64,000 nucleotides of DNA, taken from positions 4,501,357-4,565,356 of the forward strand of contig NZ_CP036343.1 of the NCBI RefSeq assembly GCF_007746795.1. The letters are read 5' to 3'. This document shows, piece by piece, positions 37,801 through 46,978 of this stretch. The position numbers were made by a program, and so were the translations under genes. Each line of letters starts with the position of its first letter. The first letter of the stretch is position 1. The DNA is from Gimesia algae. Lineage in GTDB: Bacteria > Planctomycetota > Planctomycetia > Planctomycetales > Planctomycetaceae. A model generated the notes under the pieces. It was not told the origin of the DNA. It worked only from the letters and a program-made list of their open reading frames with translations, and made no database searches.

Positions 37801-39473
37801 CACCTGTCAAAGTGCCCGCTGGCGTGCAGCAGGAATGGGAATCGACGGAAGCCCGCACCTCGATCATCCGCGGTCTGCTGGATAACTGTGGGCCCCTCAC
37901 GGTTGCCGAAATGGCACATCAGGCGGGCATGACAGATGCACAAACCGAAGCCGCTTTAATGGCGCTGGAAGGCGAAGGCATCGCCATGCAGGGCTATTTT
38001 CGCGTCAAAGATCCCAACTGGGACCAGAGCCTGGAAGAATCGGAAGCAGCAGAAACAAAACAGGATACTTCTCCTGTTCCACCGAAAGAATGGTGCCACC
38101 GGCGTCTGTTGTCCCGCATCCATCGGCTGACTCTGCAAGGCTTACGGGCCCAAGTACAACCGGTGGATGTGAGCGTGTTGATTCAATATCTGACCAGATT
38201 ACATGGTTTGACGGGCGACGAAAAACGGTCCGGAACCAATGGTCTATTTGAAGTCCTCTCGATGCTGCAGGGCATCGATATCCCGGCGATCAGTTGGGAA
38301 CGAGATATTCTGCCTGCCCGCCTGTCGAATTACCAGAGCAGTCAACTGGACGAACTCTGCTTTACCGGCGAAGTAGGTTGGGGCCGCCTGTATCCTCCCC
38401 GCCGCACCGCTGAACAGGGAAAATCGATGACCGGCATCACCCGCAATGCCCCTGTCTCATTCTTCCTGAGAGAAGACATCCCCTGGCTGGCCTGTTTCAA
38501 TCAAGTCTCTTCAAAGCCGGAAGACAGCGAAGCAGAACACCACCTGAGCAGTCCCGCGCAGGAAGTACAGGAACTGTTAACACAACGCGGCGCCCTGTTT
38601 GCCTCTGATCTGATGGCGGCGACACAGTCACTGCCTTCGCAGATCGCTGATTCACTGGGGGAACTCATCTCCCGCGGTCTGCTTACCTCAGACAGTTTCT
38701 CGGGTATGCGGCAGTTTACGGAAGATCGTTCTACGAAACAGAGACGTGCTTCCCGCAAATCGAGAATCGGGCTGGTTCGTAAAAGATCGACTCCGAACAA
38801 TACCGGACGCTGGTCGATCTGGAGACGGGAAGCCAGCGGGGAAGTGGAAGAACGGAGCCTGCAGTATTTTGAATATGTCGAACAATGGGCCTGGCAGTTG
38901 ATCAGACGCTGGGGCGTGGTGTTTCGCGATTTGCTCAGTAAGGAATCCGGCGCACCGCGGTGGTTTGAACTGCTGCAGATCTATCGCCGACTGGAAGCTC
39001 GTGGCGAAATTCGAGGGGGGCGGTTTGTGACCGGTGTGGCGGGCGAGCAGTTCGCCATGTCGGGTACGATTCAGGAACTGCGTAAATTGCGCGATGACCC
39101 GACCTGCGATGAGTTGACGATTCTTTCTGCCACAGACCCGTTGAATCTGACAGGAATTCTCACCAAAGATGCGCGCGTGCCGGCGACTCCCGCCAATCGA
39201 ATCGCCTGGTGGAATGGGAATCTGATCGCCTGGGCAAAGAATGAAGAACTGTTTCTGCTGACGAAAGTTTCAGAGAAATTGAAACGGGAGCTGATCCTGG
39301 GATTCGGGCTTCCCATCCAGGAATTCAACAGACAGCAACTGTTGGATGAGAATTCCACAAATGAGCTGGAAGAGGCTTCGCAATCCGTGTCTAATGTAGA
39401 TGACCAGCTTATCCCCACCGGTAATGGTACAAGTCCCCCTGATAAAAAATCGCCGCGTCCTTCGTTTCTCTGA
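34875..39473 (+). CDS. lhr: Lhr-like large DEAD/DEAH helicase
   Basis: 1532 residues, close to the 1538 of E. coli Lhr, so the full-length type with the C-terminal extension. Walker A APTGSGKT (42-49), DEIH box near 164, SAT motif near 198 (IGLSATQKP), motif V TASLELGIDV and motif VI QRIGRSGHSLG. After the two RecA domains come the winged-helix and beta-barrel parts of the Lhr core (about 430-880), then the large C-terminal domain typical of bacterial full-length Lhr. It translocates 3' to 5' on single-stranded DNA and is linked to DNA repair. ATG 34875 has an AAAGGGCAG site upstream. The next gene follows after 46 bases. Confidence 0.95.
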   Translation: MSFYGYHPIIEKWFRKRFQGPTEPQQQGWPCINRGEHTLISAPTGSGKTLTAFLSVIDRLVKRSLAGDLDDETSVIYVSPLRALSNDMHRNLTQPLEEISELMEEAGLLFTPIRIGLRTGDTPSSKRAALVKRPPHILVTTPESLYLMLTGSKARETLKTVETVIVDEIHALLRDKRGSHWSITLERLEALVEHPLQRIGLSATQKPLDRVAQYLVGNRPEIEITADPPSETHSDYPEQTCRIVNIGHSRTLDVAIQVPPSELSAICTHEQWAEVLEQIIELINSHHSTLIFVNTRRLAERITHQLTERLGEEVVGSHHGSLSAKIRHRTEQKLKSGELKAVIATASLELGIDVGYIDLVVQIGSPRGIATFLQRIGRSGHSLGLVPKGRIFALSRDELVESMALVRSIKQGILDTVRMPEAPIDILAQQITAEVACQEWNTDELFATLTRAYSYRNLKRNDFDSTIQFLSEGISSTSGRSRVYLHHDQVQNRVRSRKNARLVSTMNGGAIPEIASYRVVTEDDQTVVGSVDEDFAVESMAGDIFLLGNTSWQIRYVRGGDVTVVDAHGAPPSIPFWFGEAPGRSLELSTEISHLREELERRIEDAEQAILWLSQETNTDEWGSKQIVEYFQAQKAALGVVPTQKRVVFERFFDESGGMQLVIHAPFGGDINRAWGYTMRKRFCRSYNFELQATADDNGIILSLGPQHSFPLESLFSMLNTRNVQQLSEQAILDHPMFHVRWRWNVTRALLVSRMQNGKKVPPPLQRFRAEDLLTAVFPRLTGCPENEIGEIVRPDHILVDQTLTDCLNEQLDIGGLKNVLLEIEQGTLKLIPRDTREPSPFCYELLNSSPYTFLDGGEAQERRARAVATRHTLSVESVEDLGRLSPEAIAQVCQEAQPVVRNADEFHDVLLGRIHLPIHERPEWADWYQELEATGRATTLSRTEQPSEQVSAHSWVATERLPAALAAFPDSQHAPPVKVPAGVQQEWESTEARTSIIRGLLDNCGPLTVAEMAHQAGMTDAQTEAALMALEGEGIAMQGYFRVKDPNWDQSLEESEAAETKQDTSPVPPKEWCHRRLLSRIHRLTLQGLRAQVQPVDVSVLIQYLTRLHGLTGDEKRSGTNGLFEVLSMLQGIDIPAISWERDILPARLSNYQSSQLDELCFTGEVGWGRLYPPRRTAEQGKSMTGITRNAPVSFFLREDIPWLACFNQVSSKPEDSEAEHHLSSPAQEVQELLTQRGALFASDLMAATQSLPSQIADSLGELISRGLLTSDSFSGMRQFTEDRSTKQRRASRKSRIGLVRKRSTPNNTGRWSIWRREASGEVEERSLQYFEYVEQWAWQLIRRWGVVFRDLLSKESGAPRWFELLQIYRRLEARGEIRGGRFVTGVAGEQFAMSGTIQELRKLRDDPTCDELTILSATDPLNLTGILTKDARVPATPANRIAWWNGNLIAWAKNEELFLLTKVSEKLKRELILGFGLPIQEFNRQQLLDENSTNELEEASQSVSNVDDQLIPTGNGTSPPDKKSPRPSFL

Positions 39474-39519
39474 AACGAGCGCCTGTGGTGTTTCCCTAAA
39501 TATTACTTCGGAACGAAGA

Positions 39520-42471
39520 ATGTCAGACACTCCTCTCAGCATGTGCAGAATCCCGTTTTTTGCGTGGATGCTTTTATTCTGGGTCACTGTGCATCCTGGT
39601 CTGCTGCAGGCTGCCTCTGAAAAACCGGATACTGCGGACGTCAAAGACTTATTGAAAACAGCATACGAACATCAACAGCATGGCCGCTATGAAGAGTCGC
39701 GTGAAGTCTATGACCAGGCAGCAAAGCAACTGGAGCAGCTCACTCCGCAGAATGCAGAACAGTCTCTGAAATTGCAGCGGAGCCTGATTGAACTGGACCG
39801 GTTGACGGGCAAATCTGGTGAAGCCATCACGCGGCTGGAAGTCTCGCTCAAGCAATCTCCCGATCTGCCAATCCTGTACGCAGTGGGCGCCCAACTTTAT
39901 TATGAAACGGGCGATTACGACAAAGCGAATGAGTATGTGACCCGCGCACTGGCTCTGAATTCGGATCAGCCGCTGGCACACCTGGTCCAGGCGCATCTAC
40001 TGACCGATGCGGGCAAAATTGATGAAGCCAACGAAGGATATCGCTGGTTTGTGCGTTACTACAACCGGGCTCAACCCGAAGATGCAGAAACACTGCTGCT
40101 GATCGGGAAAGGTGCCACTCAGTACGCGCGGTGGAACAGTGTCTCGCAAATCTTTACCTTTGTCATCAACACGGTCTGCCCGGATGTCATCAAAGCCGAT
40201 CCCCTGGCCTGGCAGGCTTCTTACCTCAGTGGTTCGATCTTGCAGGAGAAATACAATCGTCCCCAGGCTGCGGACGAATTTACCGCCGCGCTGAAAATCA
40301 ATCCCCAGGCAGCAGACGTGTACGTCGCCCTCGCTTTTTCGTCCATCGAAGGACATGAATTCGATCAGGCTGCCAAAATGATTGAACGGGCGCTGGAAAT
40401 TAATCCCCAATCGCTGGACGCGCTGCTCACCCGTTGTGACCTGGAACTGATAAACGGCCAATATCAACAGGCTTTGAAAACGGCACAGTCTGCAGCAGCC
40501 CTCAATGCCCGCAGCCAGTTTGTTCTGGCCCGACTCGCGGCCTGCTTTCTGCTGCTGGATGGCGTTCCCGATCGCGAAAGTCTGGCTGAACTGTTCACCG
40601 TTTCTGATGACTCTGAACCGCAACCGACTTCATCCCGCTTCACCAAACTGACGACTGCGCTTCTGAAACAAAACCCCAAACCGGGCTACTTTCTGTATGA
40701 ACTGGCCCAGTTAATGGAAATGAAACGCCGTTTTATGTTCGCCGAATTTGCTTACCTGAAAACAATCAGTCTCATGCCTCAACTTTCCGGCCCCAAGTCT
40801 TCACTGGGGATGCTCTACATGCAGATGGGAAAAACCGAACTGGCCCAGCAGACATTAGACGAAGCATTCAAATCGGACCCCTATCATGTACGCGTCAGTA
40901 ATATGCGGAAAGTGCTGGGCGTGCTGGAGTCATACGGTGCCATCATCACGGATCATTTTGTGATTCGATACGATTCCAAAGCAGACGCCATTCTGGGGCA
41001 GTACATGGCTGATTACCTGGAAGAGATTTATCCGGAACTCGCCACACAGTTCAGCTACGAACCGCCGGGTAAAACACAGTTTGAAATCTATCACGATGCC
41101 AAAGGGCTGGGCGCCCATCAGTGGTTCAGCGCCCGCATGATTGGCTTGCCCTGGATCCAGACCATTGGTGCCTCAACCGGAGCCGTCGTCGCCTTGACTT
41201 CACCGACCGCAATGAAAGAGCCTTTCAACTGGGCCAGTGTACTCAAACATGAGCTGGTACATGTTTTTACCCTGCAACAGACGAAATACAAAATCCCCCA
41301 CTGGTTTACTGAAGCATTGGCCGTCCGCAGCGAAGGCAGCGCCCGCCCGCAGAGATTCAATCAATTACTGGTCGAACGGGTTCCGAAGGGAGAAATTTAT
41401 TCTCTGGATGAACTGGACGGCGTTTTTGTCAGACCCAAGTCATCGGATAACTGGAGCTTCGCTTATTGCCAGAGCCTGATGTGTGCTGACTTCATGGTAG
41501 AAGAATTTGGTAAAGACGCGTTAAAAAAACTGCTGACGTCGTACCAGAACCAGCGTTCCACAGATGAGGCGATTACAGAATGTTTTCAGATTACACCCGA
41601 AGACTTTGAGCAGCGTTATCATACCTACCTCAAAAAAATCACTGCTTCTCTGAAAGGTTACCAGCCTGAATCCACACGCAGTTTCAAGGAACTGCAACAG
41701 GAATATGAAGCGGATAAACAAAACCTGACTCTGGCCGGTGAATATGCAGTGAACCTGCTGCAGCGTCGAAAAAAACAGGAAGCGCGGGAACTCGCACAGT
41801 CCGTATTGAGCAAAGATCCAGCACAACCACAGGCCGCTCTGACAATTGCACGACTGGAACTGCTCTCTGAAGATCTGCCTGCTGCGTTAGCGATACTGCA
41901 ACCTGCACTGAAAACCAAAACAGATAATGCAGAAGTCCTTGAACTCGCTGGTAAAATCCTGCTGAAACAGAAACAATACCCCGAAGCATTAGCGATTTTT
42001 GAATCTGCTCACAAAAAATATCCTTATCAGACAGAATGGCTGCAAGGGCTCGCAGTCATCTATCGCCACCTGAAAGAGGATCAAAATCAGAAAGAGACAC
42101 TGTTAAAGCTGGTCCACCTGGACCCCAGTGATGTAGACAGCATGCAGGAGTTAATGTATCTGTATCAGAATGAGGGTGACCTGAAAGAAACGCTCCACTG
42201 GGGACAGGCTGCGTTACAGATTGACGTACTTGACCCGGAGACTCATGAATGTCTGGCAGAGACGGCATTGAAGCTGAAGCAACCTGAACTGGCGATTCGC
42301 GAATACCGTGTGCTACTGCAACTCGACGAGAAGAATACGGAAGCCCGCTACCAACTGGCGAACGCCTTATTCGAAAGTGGAAAAAAACAGGAAGCGGAAA
42401 CCGAAGTCGAGCGACTGTTAAAACAGAATCCCGATCATGCTGCTGGCAGAGTTTTAAAAGAAAAACTGTAA
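39520..42471 (+). CDS. Secreted TPR protein with gluzincin-like peptidase domain
   Basis: 983 residues from ATG 39520 (GGAACGAAGA upstream); the frame is open to 39400 but that part overlaps the helicase gene. Signal peptide (about 10-33). TPR arrays at about 40-480 and 690-980 flank a metallopeptidase domain. HELVH at 577-581 is the zinc-binding HExxH, and WFTEALAVRSEG about 20 residues later provides the third ligand Glu, the peptidase-MA-like gluzincin pattern. Substrate unknown; TPRs suggest docking to other envelope proteins. Located between Lhr and the MazG-like gene; no evident pathway link. Confidence 0.85.
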   Translation: MSDTPLSMCRIPFFAWMLLFWVTVHPGLLQAASEKPDTADVKDLLKTAYEHQQHGRYEESREVYDQAAKQLEQLTPQNAEQSLKLQRSLIELDRLTGKSGEAITRLEVSLKQSPDLPILYAVGAQLYYETGDYDKANEYVTRALALNSDQPLAHLVQAHLLTDAGKIDEANEGYRWFVRYYNRAQPEDAETLLLIGKGATQYARWNSVSQIFTFVINTVCPDVIKADPLAWQASYLSGSILQEKYNRPQAADEFTAALKINPQAADVYVALAFSSIEGHEFDQAAKMIERALEINPQSLDALLTRCDLELINGQYQQALKTAQSAAALNARSQFVLARLAACFLLLDGVPDRESLAELFTVSDDSEPQPTSSRFTKLTTALLKQNPKPGYFLYELAQLMEMKRRFMFAEFAYLKTISLMPQLSGPKSSLGMLYMQMGKTELAQQTLDEAFKSDPYHVRVSNMRKVLGVLESYGAIITDHFVIRYDSKADAILGQYMADYLEEIYPELATQFSYEPPGKTQFEIYHDAKGLGAHQWFSARMIGLPWIQTIGASTGAVVALTSPTAMKEPFNWASVLKHELVHVFTLQQTKYKIPHWFTEALAVRSEGSARPQRFNQLLVERVPKGEIYSLDELDGVFVRPKSSDNWSFAYCQSLMCADFMVEEFGKDALKKLLTSYQNQRSTDEAITECFQITPEDFEQRYHTYLKKITASLKGYQPESTRSFKELQQEYEADKQNLTLAGEYAVNLLQRRKKQEARELAQSVLSKDPAQPQAALTIARLELLSEDLPAALAILQPALKTKTDNAEVLELAGKILLKQKQYPEALAIFESAHKKYPYQTEWLQGLAVIYRHLKEDQNQKETLLKLVHLDPSDVDSMQELMYLYQNEGDLKETLHWGQAALQIDVLDPETHECLAETALKLKQPELAIREYRVLLQLDEKNTEARYQLANALFESGKKQEAETEVERLLKQNPDHAAGRVLKEKL

Positions 42472-42509
42472 CACTGATATTATCAATCTACTTGACTAAA
42501 GGAGCTCTC

Positions 42510-42875
42510 GTGAGCGACCCGATTCACCCCTCTTCAGCCTCCACCAATGAGGATTCTCAACATCAGATCGGTTTATCGCTGTCTGAATTTCAGGCGGTGA
42601 TTCATAAGATGTTCTATGAAAAAGATCAATCGCGGGGCATTGAAGGGACCTTTATGTGGTTCATGGAGGAAGTGGGAGAATTATCCTCATCTCTACGGGA
42701 AAACAGCGATCGAGATAATCTGGAGGAAGAATTCGCAGATGTGCTTGCCTGGCTGGCGACCATGGCAAATGTCGCGGGAATTGATCTGGAACAGGCGGTA
42801 ACCCGCAAGTATGTACAAGGGTGTCCACGCTGTAATCAGGCTGTTTGTACCTGTGACCTGTCCTGGAAGCCCTGA
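42510..42875 (+). CDS. MazG-like nucleotide pyrophosphohydrolase with Cys tail
   Basis: 121 residues from GTG 42510, which has AAAGGAG five bases upstream; the TTG at 42492 is not needed. The all-alpha NTP-PPase core has both acidic clusters: WFMEEVGELSSSL and LEEEFADVLAWLA, in which the Glu and Asp bind magnesium. Such enzymes split NTPs, often damaged ones, to NMP and pyrophosphate. The C-terminus carries CPRCNQAVCTC, a compact CxxC/CxC cluster that probably binds zinc. It starts 38 bases after the zincin gene. Confidence 0.88.
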   Translation: MSDPIHPSSASTNEDSQHQIGLSLSEFQAVIHKMFYEKDQSRGIEGTFMWFMEEVGELSSSLRENSDRDNLEEEFADVLAWLATMANVAGIDLEQAVTRKYVQGCPRCNQAVCTCDLSWKP

Positions 42876-42965
42876 AACGTAAATGCGATTCCCATAAAGA
42901 TTTGAGTCATAAAGATTGACACTGCTTCACTCTGGAATTTAGACTGGAGTCATGCTTGGAAAGTA

Positions 42966-44795
42966 GTGACTTCCGATTCCTGTCAGCAATTATCTCTCAT
43001 CTCAGATTGCTATCGCATCACTATGATAAACGATTGCGCAGATAAAACTCGAATTTGGGTAAGCCATCACACGGTTCTCCTGTTGAAGATGTGGATGCCT
43101 GCTCTGATTGTATGCAGCCTGATTCCAGCAAGCGTACAGGCCCAACCCCCTAAGCCGGAAATTGATGCCGCCATAAAACGGGGCGTGTCTTTTCTGAAAA
43201 CGAATCCTGATTACGGCCGTGGTGGTATGAATGCCTTTGTTGGCTACACACTTCTGAAAGCAGGCGAGCCACCTGATTCTCCCTTTATTCAGAAATGCGT
43301 CAAGAATATTCTGATCGACCATAATCAGAAAAATGACTCAGGGGAATTAATCTATCGCCCAGGGGGAGACTACAATTATTGCGCGGGCGCCCAGCTGATG
43401 CTTCTCGAAGCTCTCGACCCGGAAAAATACCACTTCGAAATTCAATCGACTGTGGATTTTCTGATTGGGACGCAACATTCAACCGGCAGTTGGTACTATC
43501 CTGGTGACTCTCCGCATAATGGAGATACCAGTATTACACAATATGCCATTCTGGGACTCTGGGCCGCACAACGCGCCGGAGTACAGATTCCCACAGCCGT
43601 CTGGGATAAAGCCGCCCGCTGGCATTTATCAACCCAGCTCCGTGATGGCGGTTTTGGTTACCATCCTGCTGTCCCCGCTGAAGCAACAGCCAAACATACC
43701 ATGGGAGTCGCGGGCACGGGCAGCCTGTACGTTATATCCATGATGCTTTACCCTCATGGTAAAGCCCCCACACCGAAGCAGAACCAATCCGAAGGCGTCA
43801 AGAAGAAACGTTTTGGCTTTCTCGAAAAAGTAAATCTTACGGATGATTCAGGCGAGGATGAAAAAGACCTGTTCTCCAAACCGACCGTCCCCTTTGATGC
43901 GATCGAAAATGGTAAATCAAAAGGTGAAGGCTGGGTCATTAAAAACTACAACATCCGCAAACCCTCAGGTTGGCCGATTTATTATCTGTATGGACTGGAA
44001 CGAATCGCTGCGCTGGCAAACACGAAAACACTGGGACCACACGACTGGTATGCGGATGGCGCTCGCGAACTGCTCACAACCCAGCGCGATGATGGCAGCT
44101 GGTTCGGGGCGGGAAACAGCCCTGCTTCCACCTGTCTGGCAATTATTTTTCTGTCTAAAGCAACCGTAAAAACTCTCAAGCGGAAGTATACGCCAGAGCC
44201 AGTCGGGGCCGGACTGCTGGCTGGCGGCAGAGGGCTGCCCAAAAATCTGGCTGAAGTTCAGATGCGAAACGGCAAAGTGCAAAATAAATCTTTGACCGGT
44301 GATCTCAGCGAATTGCTGTCACAACTGGAAGATCCCGCCAACGCAGATCTGGAAGCCACCCAGGAATCACTGATCGAAACCATCACGCTGGGTGATCGGG
44401 AGAAACTGATCCAGCAGAAAGAACGCGTTCTGAAACTGATTGAGGCCCGCTCTCCCGATATCCGCAGAACCGCCATCTGGGCGCTTGCACGTACGAATGA
44501 TTTTCGTGTCGCACCGCTACTCATTAACGCACTTAAAGATCCGGATTTAGGCGTACGCATTGAAGCCCGCAATGGCTTATGTACCCTCAGCCGAAAAATC
44601 AGAGGGCTGGGGATGCCTGAAGACCCGCTGGCAGATGCTCCAGAAAACCTGGATGAAAAAGCACGTATTCAAATTGTAAATCAATGGTCAGATGAAACAA
44701 CAAAACGCTGGCAGAAATGGTATCTCAATATCAAACCCTTTGAAGAAAAGTTCAACCTCTACGAAGTACTCAACCAACTCCCCATGTCTAAATAA
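42966..44795 (+). CDS. Secreted alpha/alpha-toroid (prenyltransferase-like) protein with HEAT repeats
   Basis: 609 residues from GTG 42966 (GGAAAG upstream); starts at 43023 or 43089 would give a cleaner signal peptide, whose hydrophobic core is MWMPALIVCSLIPAS followed by a VQAQ cleavage site. The mature part has repeats of the squalene/prenyltransferase toroid type: QHSTGSWYYPGDS, LRDGGFGYHP and QRDDGSWFGAGNS. No catalytic DxDD or similar is seen, so it is probably not a cyclase. The last 150 residues contain HEAT repeats (RRTAIWALARTNDFRVAPLLINAL). It opens the plus-strand run leading into the Tol/Exb-like genes 39 bases later. Confidence 0.75.
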   Translation: MTSDSCQQLSLISDCYRITMINDCADKTRIWVSHHTVLLLKMWMPALIVCSLIPASVQAQPPKPEIDAAIKRGVSFLKTNPDYGRGGMNAFVGYTLLKAGEPPDSPFIQKCVKNILIDHNQKNDSGELIYRPGGDYNYCAGAQLMLLEALDPEKYHFEIQSTVDFLIGTQHSTGSWYYPGDSPHNGDTSITQYAILGLWAAQRAGVQIPTAVWDKAARWHLSTQLRDGGFGYHPAVPAEATAKHTMGVAGTGSLYVISMMLYPHGKAPTPKQNQSEGVKKKRFGFLEKVNLTDDSGEDEKDLFSKPTVPFDAIENGKSKGEGWVIKNYNIRKPSGWPIYYLYGLERIAALANTKTLGPHDWYADGARELLTTQRDDGSWFGAGNSPASTCLAIIFLSKATVKTLKRKYTPEPVGAGLLAGGRGLPKNLAEVQMRNGKVQNKSLTGDLSELLSQLEDPANADLEATQESLIETITLGDREKLIQQKERVLKLIEARSPDIRRTAIWALARTNDFRVAPLLINALKDPDLGVRIEARNGLCTLSRKIRGLGMPEDPLADAPENLDEKARIQIVNQWSDETTKRWQKWYLNIKPFEEKFNLYEVLNQLPMSK

Positions 44796-44834
44796 TCCCA
44801 ATTAATTCGTTTACGTACAGGTTAGTTTCATACG

Positions 44835-45734
44835 ATGGCACAGGCTCCACCTCAAGAAGATCATCGCAAGTCGCCAGTCATGCGGGTTACCCAGTATGAC
44901 CAGGTGAGTTCGTCACTGATCGCGATTGTGCTGGCCTTAGTGATTGCAGTCTTCTGGCTTTCGATTGTCTGGATCACCAATCGCCTGCCCCAGACAGAAA
45001 ACGAGGTTGCTCTGGAGTTGATTGATCTGTCAGGGGGGGCAGAAGATGGTTCGCCCGATGAAAGCCTGCTGGTCGAATCGCCTGAAGATCCGGTTGATGA
45101 CCCTTCTCAGGTTGATACTCCCACCGAGGAAAATCAGGTGGAAGAAATGCTGGACAGTGTGGTGGAATTGTCAGATCAAGCCACTCAACAGGTTCAGCAG
45201 CAAATGCAGACCGACCTGACCAACTCGGGAAAAGTCGGCAGTGCTGCTGGCACGGGTAAACGGGCGCTGGGCTTCGGAACGGGTGAAAAGGGACTGCCGC
45301 GTGAGCAGCGGTGGTTTATTAAATTCTCAGACCGTGGCTCACTGATTGATTATGCCAAGCAGCTGGACTATTTCAAAATTGAGCTGGGTGCCCTGCTCCG
45401 CAGCGGGAAAATGGTCTATCTCTCCAATCTGTCATCAGACAAACCTGCGACTCGCACTGCCTCATCTGGTGTCGACGAAAAACGACTCTATATGACCTGG
45501 CAGGGTGGCGAACGCAAAACCAGCGATATCAGTCTCTTCAAAAAAGCCGGACACGATGTCACAGGGGCCATCCTGTTTCATTTCTACTCCAAGGAGACGG
45601 AAAACCAGTTACTGACGCAGGAAAAAAAGTATCGCAATAAGAATTTTGATGAGATCCGCAGGACCTATTTTACGGTTCGAGGAAATCGCTCTGGATATAC
45701 CTTTGATGTGACTAGACAAACTTATTTCCGTTAA
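44835..45734 (+). CDS. TonB-like single-span protein
   Basis: 299 residues. A short cytoplasmic N-terminus, one membrane helix at about 26-50 (SLIAIVLALVIAVFWLSIVW), then a long acidic and proline-containing periplasmic stretch (about 55-125, with VDDPSQVDTPTEENQ and a Gln-rich helix), and a C-terminal domain (about 150-299). This layout matches the TonB/TolA component of proton-driven envelope systems, although the C-terminal domain has no sequence I can match to TonB. The next genes are ExbB- and ExbD-like, 22 bases on. Role as force-transmitting subunit is inferred from topology and context. Confidence 0.75.
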   Translation: MAQAPPQEDHRKSPVMRVTQYDQVSSSLIAIVLALVIAVFWLSIVWITNRLPQTENEVALELIDLSGGAEDGSPDESLLVESPEDPVDDPSQVDTPTEENQVEEMLDSVVELSDQATQQVQQQMQTDLTNSGKVGSAAGTGKRALGFGTGEKGLPREQRWFIKFSDRGSLIDYAKQLDYFKIELGALLRSGKMVYLSNLSSDKPATRTASSGVDEKRLYMTWQGGERKTSDISLFKKAGHDVTGAILFHFYSKETENQLLTQEKKYRNKNFDEIRRTYFTVRGNRSGYTFDVTRQTYFR

Positions 45735-45756
45735 ATGAGATAATCAGTAGGCACCT

Positions 45757-46413
45757 ATGAATTACTCCCTTGCACCGATATTAAATGTTGCCGGAATTGC
45801 CATATATGTATCACTGGCTTTAACCGCACTCTATGGCGTTTTCTGTGTGATTCTGCTGGTCAGACAAATCTCACAAAAACGTTTTATGACTCAAAATGCG
45901 GCGAATGAGTTTCTCGACCAGATTCACGACGATATCGAAAACAAAAATTATGAATCTGTCATTAATCTCTGTGACTCCCCCCCTTACTGGAGCAAAGCTG
46001 TCCCTCAACTGATTCTGGTTGCCATGGCGAACCTGGAACGTCCTGCAAAAAAACTCAGACTGTTACTCGCTGAAAAATTTGAACGGGATATTCTGGCCGA
46101 CCTTGAATACCGTATGTCCTGGATCAGCACCATCGTCAAAAGCGCCCCGATGCTTGGACTGCTGGGAACCGTCATCGGGATGATCAATGCGTTTGACAAA
46201 ATCGGCAACATGCAGGAATCAGGTGGTGACCCCAGCCAACTGGCAGGGGAAATCAGTTTTGCTTTATTCACCACTGCCGCCGGACTGGCAGTGGCCATTC
46301 CACTTGTGATGGCTGGTGCCTTAATCCATGTAAGAATCGGCAAATTGCAGGATTCCGTTCAGGAACACACGGGCGAATTTCTTGAGATTCTCGAAGACTC
46401 CCGTAAGTCATGA
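45757..46413 (+). CDS. MotA/TolQ/ExbB proton channel family protein
   Basis: 218 residues. Three membrane spans at about 13-33, 120-145 and 165-190. The family signature is clear: WISTIVKSAPMLGLLGTVIGMINAFDKIG near 117-145 and GEISFALFTTAAGLAVAIPLV near 165. ExbB/TolQ forms a pentamer around two ExbD/TolR helices and turns proton flow into movement in the periplasm. It sits between the TonB-like protein and two ExbD-like proteins, so the complete motor is encoded together. Confidence 0.94.
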   Translation: MNYSLAPILNVAGIAIYVSLALTALYGVFCVILLVRQISQKRFMTQNAANEFLDQIHDDIENKNYESVINLCDSPPYWSKAVPQLILVAMANLERPAKKLRLLLAEKFERDILADLEYRMSWISTIVKSAPMLGLLGTVIGMINAFDKIGNMQESGGDPSQLAGEISFALFTTAAGLAVAIPLVMAGALIHVRIGKLQDSVQEHTGEFLEILEDSRKS

Positions 46414-46433
46414 TTCCATAAGGCACAAAGAAC

Positions 46434-46910
46434 ATGGCGCGCAAGAAAACATTATTTAACGGCGATACCGATGGCTGGAAAAAGCGTCCGGCTGCCGGTG
46501 CGGGTGACGACCTCGATATTACGCCGATGATCGATGTCACATTCCTGCTGCTGATCTTTTTCATGGTCACTTCAACGATGCAGGCCACTCAGGATTCCGA
46601 TGTTCCCGTTGCCCGGCATGGAGTCGGCGTCGATACGCGTGGTTCCACCATTGTCCTTGTACACAATGATGGCAACGGACTCAACGGTCAAAGTGTCGTC
46701 GAAATGAAAGAAGCAGGTGGCACGACTGAAGTCTCACTGGAAGAACTGACGGCCCGGGTTCGCGAACGTGTCCAGAGCGGGGTCATGGATGTCATCATCA
46801 AAGCGGACCGGGGCGTTCCGCATGGATTTGTACAGGAGGTCACACGTGCTGTGACCGAAGTGGATGGCGTGAAATTCTATATTGGAATTGAAGAGAAGAA
46901 AAACAACTGA
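46434..46910 (+). CDS. ExbD/TolR-family protein
   Basis: 158 residues. Polar N-terminus, then DDLDITPMIDVTFLLLIFFM: one membrane helix with the conserved Asp34 that carries protons. The periplasmic domain (about 60-158) has IKADRGVPHGFVQEV, typical of ExbD/TolR. It starts 20 bases after the ExbB-like gene. A second ExbD-like protein follows, so the motor could hold a heterodimer. Confidence 0.94.
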   Translation: MARKKTLFNGDTDGWKKRPAAGAGDDLDITPMIDVTFLLLIFFMVTSTMQATQDSDVPVARHGVGVDTRGSTIVLVHNDGNGLNGQSVVEMKEAGGTTEVSLEELTARVRERVQSGVMDVIIKADRGVPHGFVQEVTRAVTEVDGVKFYIGIEEKKNN

Positions 46911-46978
46911 ATTTCCAACACGAAACGACGTAAAACAGATGAGATCTAAATTACAGTTACTCAAACACTGAATTCCCA

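Noticed and set aside
39400..39519. Longer start for the TPR/zincin protein
   Set aside because: It overlaps the 3' end of the helicase gene, and the signal peptide begins only after ATG 39520.
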